Assembly (NCBI GenBank): GCA_963920635.1
Contig: OY987299.1
Coordinates: forward strand, 129,329,373 to 129,393,372
From: Pseudeuparius sepicola
Taxonomy: Eukaryota; Arthropoda; Insecta; Coleoptera; Anthribidae
Direction of reading: 5' to 3'
DNA length: 64,000 bases
Both the position numbers and the translations under genes were made by a program. Of the stretch, positions 21,070 through 33,691 are shown piece after piece. The first letter of the stretch is position 1, and every line of letters begins with the position of its first letter. The notes beneath the pieces were generated by a model, which did not search any database, was not told the DNA's origin, and saw nothing but the letters and a program-made list of their open reading frames with translations.

Positions 21070-23595
21070 ATATTGGCTGCAAAACTACAACTAAAATAAT
21101 AATTCGTTTTATTACACGCGTAAGAACAACAGTCCAATTTAATTTAATTTGAATCTCCGCTGCAGCACTTTTTGAAAGCACCATTAAGATTTCATTAAAA
21201 ACCCAAAGCAAAGCGATTTCCTCTCGGAACAGCTGAAAGCTTTGTTTCAACGAAAACGTATTACCCATGTAAATAAAACAAACTTTCGTAGTTTGCTTTG
21301 CAGCGAAGCTGTATAGCGCCCGCAGATCTTCCGATATTATTTCGTTTTAAGTTGTTTACTAGCGTTAATAGCGAAAATATCGGACTTTTATTTGTCGAAG
21401 AACAATAAAACTTCGGCGAAACTACATAAACCTTAAGAAGAAGAATGAGGGAGCTAAAATCTACAAAATAATACTGGCGGATATTGATACTCTTATAGTT
21501 ATAGGTATAAACTACGTATAAGTTTATCAAAATAATTGCAAAATATGAACTCGCCATAGCCCTGTGGTACAATAATTATTTCATTACAATATTGTAACGA
21601 AAAATGCCTCTAAAGTTGTTCTATCCGCTTTTAACGAAGGCATTTTTGCTCTTTTCTCTGACCTACTTAAAGACTTGGCAAATACATTTTATGTTTCGGT
21701 ATTCTACTTACAGTCTTATAATTTTAAGATTAGTTTGGGGTCATTTTCAGTCACAACTATGTTGACCTGAAACCCCCAGGGCCAAGTTTTTGTTAGTATT
21801 TCAATATTTCCATTGGTTTTTTTATAGAAATAGTCTGGAACTTTGTGATTTGTAGACTTATTATCATTGGCTAAGGATATTCTGGAACATTCTCCAAAGC
21901 TGCTTTACATAAGCCCTGAAAATTTTGCCAAAGAGTCAGTCAAAGATAGGACGCGACACGCGACTCTGCGAATTTAGAAATTTGGACTGTTATGGTTGCA
22001 AATCCGGTACAACATTTTTGTTAAATTTTCTGATTTTATTTTTAGTCGCTATTTGATGCGTCTGTGAGATATCTTCTGAATTAATATGTTATACGTACTT
22101 GTGACCAGATTAAAAACTTTTAAGTGCTGCTCAAGGTATAGAAGTTTAGAGAATGACTTTTTGGTAAATAACAAGAGTACAGACCTGCCATTTTCTATTC
22201 GTTGCAATAATAATAGTCTAAAATCAATTTCGTATTCGTTCTTGAGTTTATTAATTATTTCGATGATTTTATAACCATATTCATTATAATTTTTTTGAAC
22301 GCAAAATGAATTTATGTAATTTTATCACGCGAGAACAGTAGAACAGGCCACCCCAAATAATATATGACATATTATATTATGTATCACCAGAATCAGAAAA
22401 ATAGGTTGATTTCAAAAATCAAAACTATAAATGGTGCTCCAAGATGGAGTTGACAAGACATGACATTTTTTTGTTACATTTTACAGTTAAATGTCACTAT
22501 TTGTAAAAAAAAACTGCTTCTTGATAAAATGAATTTACCTACCATATAAAAATGCTTTAAGAGGAAGGTACCATTATTTTTTATTTTAAACAAAGTGTTT
22601 GTAAATAGTTATTTATGTATACTAAAGGACTGCGCACGGCGATGCGTGACTTTGACGATCCCTCTACCTAGGCCAAGAATGACGAGGCACGGCGCTTCCC
22701 AACAGAAACTCCAAACTGCTGCCTGTAATGCAGCCTCCATGAAAAATAGATTGATATTCACACCCAGTAAAAGATTGCGCTGCTATAGATAACAATTTCG
22801 CAATGTGTACGAAAAGTTAAATGGGCCTTTATTGGCCGGGTTTTGAATATTTGGTCACTTTTGACGGTCGATGGCTCCGCGTCTGACGTTTGATGTTTAC
22901 ATCTCGCCAAGGCCTACTTATTATAAAAATCGTACCTACTTTAGTGCCGATTTCTGAGCTTTTAACGACGATTTTGAGACACTTCACTGCCGATTTCAAG
23001 AAGTTATTTATAATCGAATATAAAGCCTCAATACGGAACAGGAAACCTGAATTTTTAATTTTTAAATTTATCTCAATTTATACAAGTAAAACATCAGTCT
23101 TTTGTAGCATTGTGGAAAATATTATTCTATAGGTACATTTCAAGAGTTTGTTTAAAACCTAAAATAAAAAATATTTGTAATTCTTTCTTAAATCACTTTA
23201 AAGTTTTCTTAATTTAAGCATTAACACCCTGCATATCTGATCTGATCTGATCAAGAAGCATTTTTGTGCTGTCTGAAAGTTAAAATAATTGGATTTTATA
23301 AACCGGTAATTTCATCTACTTATATAACTCGCACTTTTAGTCCCTTACGTTATTTTTGTCAGTCTTGTTCATTCACAATCGTGCTGGCCAGCTCTTAATA
23401 GTCCTAATGGTCAGATGAAGCGCATATAAAAAATATGTTCCTATGTCATAGCTCTTTTCTGGTGAAAAGAACATAATTTGGAGGGGTACAATATATTTAT
23501 ATAAATTATCCTTCATTTGATACTAGATCTTGCACATGAAGTATATGAACATTAATACAATATTCTTCGCAAGAAAAAAACTTTCCGTTTCCCAG
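21070..23595. other. Intergenic AT-rich DNA, no gene recognised
   Basis: Only short frames occur, none with known motifs. Minor features are an AACACCCTGCATATC word at 23225 resembling a foldback end and a short ATCTG run (23235-23252). 21720-21900 and 22590-22800 look unique but uninformative. Confidence 0.4.
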
Positions 23596-23754
23596 CCACT
23601 TAACCGAAAAAGCGAGCCTGAAAGTGCGCCGACCTACGAATCTGCGGGAATAACGTCGTTAGGCCATGCCAAATTTAATTTCGTAAAAAAAGTGGCCAAA
23701 CGGAAGCAGGAAGGGCTTCCACCTCCGCCGGGATACAGAAATAAGCAAAGTTAA
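23596..23754 (+). CDS. Weak candidate 3' exon of an unknown gene
   Basis: A pyrimidine-rich acceptor-like sequence (CTTTCCGTTTCCCAG, ending 23595) precedes an open frame containing PTYESAGITSLGHAKFNFV and KRKQEGLPPPPGYRNKQS followed by TAA. AATAAA lies at 23828-23833. Codon use is less AT-driven than in neighbouring chance frames. No family is recognised and no partner exon is seen, so this may be chance. An alternative start codon at 23530 would give a 74-residue frame. Confidence 0.25.
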   Translation, partial: PLNRKSEPESAPTYESAGITSLGHAKFNFVKKVAKRKQEGLPPPPGYRNKQS

Positions 23755-23888
23755 CATGGAGGAGTGGATGAGATGCGGTGAGTTGCCTTTTTGGACGCGT
23801 ACGCCGTAGGAGTAGGGCATTTTTAATAATAAAAATATTGCTCCTAATGGAAACAAATTCCTAATTTTTATCCAAGTAAGTACTACTT

Positions 23889-25338
23889 ATACAGGGTGGC
23901 CCGGTGGCCCACCACGAACTGCATCGATCTATATATGGAAAACTAAAAGTAGGAACATTCTGAAAATTTGGCACCTCACCAATGCCGATGGGCGCTGCTC
24001 AACTAAAATATTTTGGTGAATCCGGCACTTCCGGTTTAACCGAAAGTCGATATCAACTTTCTTATCTCAAATGGAACATCCTGTATATTATTGCATTTTT
24101 GGATTCTAGGCATCATTTTGGAACAAAAGCATGCAACATGTCCTATATGTCTAAATCCAACCGTTTTTGAGATATTTGCATTTTTCCGAAAAAAATTACA
24201 GGTGCAGACCTAAAGACAATTAGTAATTTATATGAGGAAACCGCCCTGGCCTAGTGATGTCTGCTGAGAAATAAATCCGTTCTTATACAGGGTGTCCACA
24301 AAATATGAATAAAAATTACATTCAAAATGTGCTTAAATCTCGAAATTTTCAAATGGAAACCCCCATTTTTTTAATGCGATCTTATTCACCACTAAAAATA
24401 ATGACAACTTTGTGTAAGGTTTCCTATACCTAAATGCCGTAATTTTCGATTAATTTACGAAAAACTCACTTTTCGTCCATAAAATGCGGGGTTTGTTTAA
24501 CGCTTGGAAAATCATATTACCCGTGGACGTTGAAAAGACAATCACGGCTGATGAAATGTCACTTGGTTTATAAATTATTGTCAACAATAATGCCGGCGCG
24601 CTTAAATTACACAAACGAAGATTATTTAAATTTGTTTATTATCTACGGAGAATGCAACATAAAGTAATATCAAGAACGTGCGATACATTTGGGGCTCGCT
24701 ATCCACAGTTCTTGACTACTTTATTTGAGGCACAATAAAGAATCAAGTTTACAGTACTCCATGAATAACAATGGAAGATTGCACAAAGTTGTCATTATTT
24801 TTAGTGGTGAAGAAGATCGCATTAAAAAAAATGGGGGTTTCCATTTGAAAATTTCGAGATTTAAGCACATTTTGAATGTAATTTTTATTCATATTTTGTG
24901 AACACCCTCTATAAGAACGGATTTATTTCTCAGCAGAGGTCACTAGGTCAGGGCTTCTGTTACACGATGCTAAAAATTCGTTTTGAAATTTTGCGGTTTT
25001 CTCGTATAAGTTGCTAATTGACTTTAGGTCGGCACCTGTCATTTTTTTCGGAAAAATGCAAATATCTCAAAAACGGTTGGATTTAGACATAGGACACGTT
25101 GCATGTTTTTGTTCCAAAATGATGCCTAGAATCCAAAAATGCAATAATATACAGGGTGTTCCATTTGAAATAAGAAAGTTGATATCGACTTCCGGTATAA
25201 CCGGAAATGCCAGATTCACCAAAATATTTTAGTTGAGCAACGCCCATCGGCATTGGTGAGGTGCCAAATTTTCAGAATTTTCCTACTTTTAGTTTTCCAT
25301 ATCTAGATCGATGCAGTTCGTGGTGGGCCACCCTGTAC
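23889..25338. repeat. Foldback element made of ACAGGGTG modules, ~1.45 kb
   Basis: Left arm 23889-24520 and right arm 24780-25338 are inverted copies. TACAGGGTGGCCC pairs with GGGCCACCCTGTA, ATACAGGGTGTCCACAAAAT with ATTTTGTGAACACCCTCTAT, and the CTTCCGGTTTAACCG block with its counterpart at 25188-25208. Modules of ~190-210 bp are delimited by the ACAGGGTG/CACCCTGT words. Frames in the arms are repeat shadows. Confidence 0.88.
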
Positions 25339-26541
25339 AATATACCTACTACCTAATGTTTATATTTTTAATACGTGGTGTATAGCAGTGTCGCCAAGAC
25401 GAGTAAAATAAAAGTTGTCTTTCAAGCAAGTAGTACTTATAGGTATATCTACATATTTATATAGCATGGGTGTACTGTACTGGTAATTTTTATTTAAAAA
25501 ATGTTAAGCAAGAAACATTTCTTTCTATATGGTGGCACATGCATATTATTAGTGGATATAAAGTCATTACTAAAGTCATGATATAAAAAAGAAACCACAG
25601 GTGAGAGAAGAATAGCTTAATACGAATTCGAAATTTAAAAAATTGAAAAGTCAACAAAAAAAATATTTTTAGAAGTGTATTAAAACCCCGTGTAATGACG
25701 ACAACGGCGTTCACCAGATCAGCTGTTAATCTCGCGCGTCGAGGCTACAGACCGCGACCCCGAGGCGCGGAGTTACCAGTTGCACAACATATCGTAAATT
25801 TACTTTTTTTTGTACCTTTTCCCAGATATTTCAAAAAATGTATGCATAGTCTAAGTGAATTTATTACCTTTATTACCCACGTTGTTTGCAGAGACAGCAG
25901 TAGCAGTCAAAACACAAAACTAAGCGCAAAATGTGCATTACGCATAAAAATTAAAATACTCTATCACTGTTTACTTTCAACTTCAATAGGTACACCCCAC
26001 GGTCCACACACCTGTACTCAAGATATTGACGCAACATTGAGTCGCCTAGTCGCCAAAGTCTCTAGAGCGCTACAGTCGGTACTGTTCCTTCCTACCGCAT
26101 GCTACCGCCACCACCCGACCATTGCTTTTGTTATGGGGATAGCTACTCAACTGAAGTTGGTTCACATCAACCAAACTTTGACCATTGAATAATTAATCAA
26201 TGCTTTGACGTAGGACTAAAACGAATTGTGACTACTTTTTTAAGAATACCTGGAAATAATTTTACAGATATGTAAATTAGCTCCGGTTAAATAACTATTC
26301 ACAAAAGCAATCCTCCTAATTTCTGAGATGAGTGGAGCCATCGCCATCTATCCGGCGGTGCCTGAACTTGCCGTCCCGTATAAGTAATCTGTAATAATTG
26401 AATTACTGGCGCATTTGATGCGCCTAGTCACTCAGAGCCAACGCCGCCAGCTGTTTTGTTGTTTAGAAAAAACAATAAAAAATGAAAATGTGCAAAATAT
26501 GGATCGCGATAGGCGTTCTAGCGCAATTTAAAAATTGTGAT
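25339..26541. other. Intergenic; one long unassigned frame
   Basis: A 165-residue plus frame (25695-26192) begins MTTTAFTRSAVNLARRGYRP. It mixes Arg/Pro-rich, aromatic and Ser-rich stretches without a recognisable domain. An intron-like tract (GTAAAT...CTTTTCCCAG, 25795-25826) lies inside it. It is most likely a chance frame. The last 8 bases before 26542 (ATTGTGAT) are a TSD. Confidence 0.35.
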
Positions 26542-28612
26542 CATAGGCGCCGACTCCGCGGGTGCTCCGGGGCTCGAGCACCTCCGCACCCAGCCAAATT
26601 TTTGGCCAGTTGTTGGAAGCTCAAGCAAAGGTGACAAGGTGACAATCATAGGGTGTAACTAAACTGATGGTCAAAAATGAAACCACGTATTCTTGGAGTC
26701 AAAATAAGGGCACTTCTTCATATATTTTTTGCTCATACGAGCCATAGTTTTTTTTTATACAGAGCGTAGAAATTTAGAGAAAAATACACATATTTCTTAG
26801 TATCTCTAGAAGTATACGAGATATTTTCTTCAAACTTGGCGTGTCACATGAGCGGATGAGTTGTCAAATTTAAGATTAATATGAAGCTTGTGAGGCCCCC
26901 AGTTGCGGAGATACAGGGTGTTATTAAAATTAATTAGTTCAGAAAAATATGAATACCCTGTATAATCGCATTTTTTAAATTTGTTTTGAATGGTAAATTC
27001 AATGGTTAACAAAAAGTATCTCTTAGTATTGTTCATATTCTCAGCTGTTTTTTAATTATTTTCAAAGAACGGCAATGCTGCAATAAAAAAGTCACTTTAA
27101 GAATAAATCTAACAATCTGTGGATGTCAATTAAACTTGGCATTATTTGAATCATTTGGCTGCCAACTTTGCACCTTAGTATCAATATTTTGAAAAATTAT
27201 ATTTTCATTTGAAGAATTGACTGATATGCACTTATGCTATGGACTTGCGAATGGCAATAATAAACATGCGGAAACGCATAGTTGCGTGTATTGAAAGAGA
27301 CGGCGGTCATTTCGAACATTTAATAATTTAATTTTCTAATAGCAATACGTTTCTTTTATTATTGTTTTTGCTTTTGTATTTTGTTAAATAAAGTTTAATT
27401 GACATCCACAGATTGCTAGATTTATTCTGAAAGTGACTATTGTTCATTGCAGCGTTGCCATGCCGTTCTTTAAAAATAATTAAGAAACGGCTGCGAATAT
27501 GAAAAAATACTAAGAGATACTTTTTGTTAACCATTGAATTTACCATTCAAAACAAATTTAAAAAATGCGATTATAAAGGGTATTCATATTTTTCTGAACT
27601 AATTAATTTTACTAACACCCTGTGTCTCCGTAACTGGGGGCCTCACAAGCTTCATATTAATCTTAAATTTGACAACTCATCTGCTCATGTGACACGCCAA
27701 GTTTGAAGAAAATATCTCGTATGCTTCTTGAAATACTAAGAAATATGTGTATTTTTCTCTAAATTTCTACGCTCTGTATAAAAAAAACTATGGCCCGTAG
27801 GAGAAAAAAATATATGAAGAAGTGCCCTTATTTTGACTCCAAGAATACGTGGTTTCATTTTTGACCATCAGTATAGTTACACCCTGTATAAGATCAACAA
27901 CGAGTCAGAAAATTCTGAATGATATTATGCTTTTAAATATTTATATAGAATTAGCAGACATCATAAACCTGCGGATGAGTTATGTGATGAGTTTATAAAA
28001 AAAATCGTCCATAAGACTAAGCACTTTTGCGTTATTTACGCAAAGTTAGGTAACTAAACTCTATATTCAAACTAAACGCAAGTGAAACATAAACACAAGT
28101 TGTTGCATGGCTAGAGCGTGATACGCACGTGATCGGCTTGCTATTACTAGCCGGCAATAAAGTCTGACCCGGCGGGCGAGTGCAGCGAGTCGGTGTTTCT
28201 TACAGAGGTGTACTGAGTTGCAAGTGGAACTTTATTTTTTCCGATATAATTCTTTCGCTGTTTATTAATTGATGGAGCTACGATTTGTGTTAATAGTAGA
28301 AATTTGCAGATAAGTGAATGACTAGGTGTGCCATAAAAGTTTGTTTTTAAAGTTCTTAACACTGGGGCATATTATTTTAATATTTTATACTATAAAATTC
28401 ATAGAGATCGTCCTTAATGCGGCCCTGCCTCGTATTATTGTTCAGGTGCTTCCATAGTGCAAATGTTTACGCGCCGCGGGCATTTAGTTTGAATAGAGTG
28501 TAGTCGTTTTTTTTGTTTTTGTAGAGACAAGTAAGTAGTAAGAGACATATCCAGCAGTATACCTTGGGCACCCGCCACCCAGCCAAATTTTGAGAAGTCG
28601 GCGGCGCCTATG
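26542..28612. mobile_element. hAT-like non-autonomous element, TSD ATTGTGAT
   Basis: Termini CATAGGCGCCGACT and complement GGCGGCGCCTATG, with further similarity just inside (CACCCAGCCAAATTTTT against CACCCAGCCAAATTTTG). A perfect 8-bp ATTGTGAT flanks it (26534-26541, 28613-28620). The interior consists largely of a foldback (26648-27898). The rest (27900-28560) is AT-rich, and no transposase is seen. Confidence 0.88.
26648..27898. repeat. Foldback element inside the hAT-like element
   Basis: ATAGGGTGTAACTAAACTGA on the left pairs with TATAGTTACACCCTGTAT on the right, and ATTCTTGGAGTCAAAATAAG with its complement near 27830. An inner pair TACAGGGTGTTATTAA (26924) / TTACTAACACCCTGTGTC (27607) repeats the modular pattern. 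Arms about 26648-27150 and 27400-27898, loop about 27150-27390. Confidence 0.88.
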
Positions 28613-28620
28613 ATTGTGAT

Positions 28621-31600
28621 ACAAATGTGTGTCCGGAACTTCGCGATACCTACTTAATATTACTAAGTATTTATAATCCGAAAATTCAATAACCAAACGA
28701 CGCTAAGAGTTTGAATACCGTGCTAAAGCTAAACAGGGAGACCCTACAATACGTTCCAACTCACATACCATTACCATTACCCAATTTTATCGCTTACGCC
28801 GAGCACTCAATTAAATGCCAGGTGCTTACGGTTATTACAAATATATATCAAGCCCGGTCGTGACAATAAACCAACTAACAATACCTAATGAAACTACAGG
28901 TGGTTTAATATTTTGGCATTTCTGGCCGCGAAGCAGTGATCAATGGACCGGGATGATCACACAAGTGAGACGCCCAACGCCACCCGTCGGAGAATTTCAG
29001 AAGCTAAGAGCAGGAGTGTGGCCGGAGTCGATCGGCGCTCAGTAAATGAATTTGGCCGATAGATGGCGCACAGTGTTCAGAATTGATTTAAAATGAACGT
29101 AAACGTAACTTCTTCATTTTCCGTTTAATTTCGGTAGTTAGTATAGAAAATATAATTTAGTTCTATTTTGAATCAAGAAAAAGAAGCTACAAAATCTGGA
29201 AAAAAATATACATACAAATTCCTATGATTTCTGAGCAATGTGGGGACTGCCAGCGCCATCTAGTGTTGTATTTCCCAGGCGAATAAAGCAGGACGTTGTT
29301 GGGGGCAGTCGTTAGTGGCCGGAGTGAAAGATTGCAAGGATAAAATAATGTGAAAGTAGAGTGGCCATAATAAGTTTGTATCTCGGTGGGTAGATGGGGC
29401 CAAAAGTTCCTTTTCGATTTATGTCTACAGGGTGGACCAATTTACAATTATTGTAATCAAAATCGATGGATCCATAGATAACGTGACCATGGATATTTAA
29501 GTTTATAGAATATAAAACCGCTTTAAATAAAATTATTGTCGAAATCAATGCACACGACTCTAGGTAGTACAGGGTTATTTTCTTACCTCCTTATCTTTTT
29601 AATTTTTTTACCTAGAAAATGTTTTTAAATTAATAAGTTGTAGCGTTGATTGAGGAAGTCCTCCATCGACGGTTGTAGATATAAACGATACTTTTTAACC
29701 ATTATGTGATAAATGATACAGGACGTTTCACCTAAGTGTGTTTTTTAAACCCAGTATGTCTAATATAGGCTCATCTGAAATTCAGACCAGTGGCTTTGTC
29801 CCGCGCCTTCCTTTGGGTGATACTCCGTGAACAATTGATTGCTTGGGTGACTGATTGATTACTTAGTTCACCTTAAATTGCTAAAAAAGGACTTTTCAAC
29901 AATATAGAATGCTTGGTATATTCCTTTGGCAGTTTTTTAAATATTAATTATTTCAAAGGCCGGCAAAGGTTTAATTTTCGAAAAAAATGGCCATCAAGTC
30001 GAATATCTCCCAAACAGCTGGACCAAATATATACTATATATCGCAAAAATATGTAGATTTGAAAATAGAAGAGTATACAGGGTGTTTAAATTTTTTTGTA
30101 AACATAGTGATATTATTTCTCCGTTACTCGATGTTCAGTTGTTTTTCTAAAAAAAAAACCTTCAGTGCAAGTAATAAATAATATGGCATGGGACGTTCAT
30201 ACTAGGAAATATTTTAAGGATTATAGCAACTATTTTTGAAGATTTTTTCTCATTCATTTTAATGTTGGATAATGCCATTAATGCCTCAACGCCTACAATC
30301 CAAATACTGACAAAGTTTGGTTACACTTGCATACTTATACAAAGTTTAGTTATGCCTATATACTATTTTGTTTTATTTAACATTTATTTGACTCAGTATT
30401 CTAATGTCATATAGTACACTTTTAAGAACATTAGAGTTTTTATAGGTTTTCTTCCCCATAACAATTTTTTAAATATAACACAATGTTTTTCGTAAAGGAA
30501 CTTTTAAAAAAAATTATACCAAAAACCCTACTTATTTTCCAAAATATTAACGCACATTGTCGGGTCTGACATTACAAATTACTCACCCTCCATATTACCA
30601 GTTAACAACAATAATAAAGTTACCTAAAACGGCTATCAAATGCTAATGTGATTCGATTGAAACTTTATACTTCATTATTTATTAAGCACATATGTACCTT
30701 GTATAATATGCCACCCAACACGTGTATTTTTCTATTTATTTATTGTGAAAATTCTGACAAAGTAGCATAATGTTTAAATATTTATATCCCATAAATTATT
30801 TCTTCATGACTAACCGCACAAACGATGTAATATTTTTTTAATAACAAAGGAATTTGTAGTAGTAAAATGTCAAATAACTACAATGCGTTTGATACAAGAG
30901 TATGATATAATATTAAGTGTTGTCACGACTTGCTGATGGCCTTACAATAGTTTTTATTTTGAAGACTGGATTGGAAATAAAGAAGATATTAAAGATATTC
31001 AACAATAGAAGGTTTCATTTTCATAACTAAGTAAATCGTTATGAATGGTCTGCAAATATTTGCAGAACTGTGTAGGATTGCTATTAAGTATTAAAATGCG
31101 AGTCATTTTAGAAATAGATGGCGTTAATTCTTGTACTCTTTACACTCTTTAACGTAAATGGATTATAAAGCTTTCAGTATTGCATTATAATTTAAGTAAA
31201 CAAAGTCATAGAAAATCGAATGCCAAAATGTAGTTTCGTGGCAGCCTTCGTGCATTTTTGCAATCTTATTAGGTGAAGGGAAGTGCAGTCATTAGACATC
31301 ATTTATCATTAAACTTTCCTTTTGCTTCAAAAATGTCAAATCTGCACCAACAGATCTCTCCATCTAACAATAATTTATAAACGGCCACCTCGGCGTTACG
31401 TCGTTTATAGTCTACTAATGCTAAGGTACCTATTTGGCCTCAAATAAATACACCACCAAGAAAAAATTCCATGTTTACATACCCATTACAATAGCGATAT
31501 AGCAAGCGGTAAGGACCATTTAATGCAAACAAGCGCGGTTAACGAGTTTTGCAGGTGATAATTTGCTAGATTAAGAAATAAACTTTGACATAAAGATTGC

Positions 31601-32043
31601 GGGATCCGAAACGCTTGTCGTGCCATCAATCAGGAAGAGATGTACAGTTAAATTTATGGTTTTAATTGCCGGGTGAAAGGTTTTAGGAGGCCCAAAAATT
31701 GGCTGCGGGCTTAATAGAGTCATGAAATTTATTTATATGGCCGATCGGTCTGTGCTCGCCAGAGGAGTTGTCATAAATGCCACGTGAGACGCTCGGGGCG
31801 TCCTGTATTATACGTGTTTTTCGGTAGGGTAATTATTGAACGGCAATAAATGTTTTTTAGTACCATACAGATAAACGGCATATTGGTAAAAATGCATAAT
31901 ACGTTAATCACCAAACTAGGCTTTGGTATGAAACACCCTGTGTATCCCTAAACTTCATACTCAGTTTAAACCCATGCACTCAGAATCAAGACACAGACAA
32001 ATAATATAATAACTGTTTGGTCCTGGACCTGAAATATCAACCT
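28621..32043. other. Intergenic; unique AT-rich DNA with a possible conserved island
   Basis: No gene recognised. A 76-residue frame at 28815-29045 lacks known motifs. Isolated ACAGGGTG words occur at 29431, 30077 and (inverted) 31932 without visible partners. 31540-31810 is mixed in composition, free of repeats seen here, and carries homeodomain-like words (TTTATTTATATGGCC, TTTTAATTGCCGGG); it might be a conserved non-coding element. Confidence 0.35.
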
Positions 32044-33691
32044 TACCTTATTTTCAACTAGGAAATGAATTTTAACAGCAGAAATTTGGAATGGCTATGG
32101 GGTCTCCTTTATCACCATTCATAAGCAATTTATTTATGGGAGATTTTGAATAAAATGAGTTGACTAGATATGTTCACCAACCTAATGTTTGGTGGAGATA
32201 TGTAGATGACATATTTGTTATATAGAAACATGGAGTAGATGATTTAAATTCATTAATAAATTTTATAAACTCGCAAGAACCTTCTATTAAGTTTACCTTA
32301 GAAATTGAAAATAATAATCAATTACCTTTCTTAGATGGTTCTATACTGAAATCAGATAGTATAGAAACTATAGTGTCCATAGAAAACCAACGCATGCTAA
32401 TAGATATCTCCATTTTAACTCAAAAGGAGTAATTAAAAGTTTGTATGACCGGACTAAAGAGATTTGTTCTAATAAAACAAAATTTGAGGAGGAAAATAAA
32501 CAACACATGTAATAGTTATCCTATTGAATTGAATTGATTGAGCAAGTGTTTCAGGATTTCCAACAAAATAACAATGCTAATAGAATTAGAGAATTCCTGG
32601 ACTATCAGATTAGCTAAAACGCATAGGCAATCGTTTTAATGTCAGAACAGTATTTAAAACCGAAAATATCTTAAGATCGATGCTAGTTAAAACGAAACCA
32701 TTATTTCAAATTATCATATTAGTGTTAAGAAAGGAGAACTAATTAAAAGTTTGTATGACACGGCAAAAAAGATTTGTTATAATAACATAAAATTTGAGGA
32801 GGAAATTAAACATAAAACATGTCCTTGAGAAGAATAGTTATCCTATTGAATTTGTCGAGCAAGTTTTTCAGGATTGCCAACAAAATGACAATGCTAATAG
32901 AATTAGAGAAATAAACCTGGTGGACCGACCAGTAAATTTAATTATTCCTTATATTCCTTGACTATCAGATAAGGTAAAATGCATAGGCAATAATTTTAAT
33001 GTCAGAACAGTATTTAAAACCAAAAATACGTTAAGATCGATGCTAGTTAAAACGAAACCATTTAATGAGGTACAAAGTTCAAAAAATTGCATTTATAAAA
33101 TTCCTTGCAAATGTGGAAAGCTCTATGTTGGGGAGACTTGTAGGCCATTTAACGTTCGTTTAAAAGAACATAAAAGTTATATCAGGCAAAATCAAATTTC
33201 GAAGTCGAAAATATGTGAACACTTTTTTAATAACAATCATAGGATTTTGTGGGATAGGTCCAAACCAATTCTCTAATAAGTAGGAAATAGATGAAAAATT
33301 AAAGGAAATACAGACAACTGTGTTGCTATATATGTTCAGTGGAATTCAGTAAAATATTATTGCCACTTATTCAAAGAGAAGTTAGTATAAATAATTAGAT
33401 AGAACATGCAGGGTACAATATTAGACAGGTGGCTATAGGCTATTGTTTCTGTTGTCATGACATTTTAACCTGAAATTTATTAATCTGTCATTTCACTTTG
33501 ACGTGACATGAGCTTTGAGAAAGGAGCAAGATCTATTCTCCGAAAGCTCAGGAAACAAATTTGTTGAAGATATTTTTTGAGTTACAAGTTCAAAGTTCAT
33601 TTACTGTTGAGAATTTATTAATTTTCCAGTCAACTTGAAAAAGTTGTCTTTTAACCAGTTTGGTGGCGAAAAACCCAATTAAAATTCAATG
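32044..33691 (+). pseudogene. Penelope-like element (RT + GIY-YIG), decayed copy 1
   Basis: 5'-truncated PLE. RT palm motifs are legible: GMAMGSPLSP (about 32088-32118) and WWRYVDDIFV, with the YVDD codons at 32199-32210. They are followed by NNQLPFLDGSILKSDS and, after stops and shifts, the GIY-YIG endonuclease (33088-33260). A ~310-bp segment covering the connection between RT and endonuclease is present twice in tandem (about 32425-32710 and 32735-33065). The shared PLE 3' region ends near AAAATTCAATG (33691). Multiple stops make it inactive. Confidence 0.88.
33040..33276 (+). pseudogene. GIY-YIG endonuclease domain of PLE copy 1
   Basis: The open part reads CIYKIPCKCGKLYVGETCRP, then FNVRLKEHKSYI, then KICEHFFNNNH. 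IYK and YVG correspond to the GIY and YIG motifs, followed by the conserved Arg (RLKEH). The C-x-C pair before YVG is typical of PLE endonucleases. It stops soon after HRILW, before the C-terminal tail that is still legible in copy 3. Confidence 0.85.

Noticed and set aside
20861..21572. Two overlapping minus-strand frames (135 and 103 residues)
   Set aside because: Part of the DNA is a dispersed repeat also found at 38706-38830. The tandem start/stop overlap looks operon-like, but nothing supports such coding in an insect-like genome.
25695..26192. 165-residue plus-strand frame, the longest in the window
   Set aside because: Composition changes abruptly along its length and no motif or domain is recognisable. 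It is kept only as a note in the intergenic entry.
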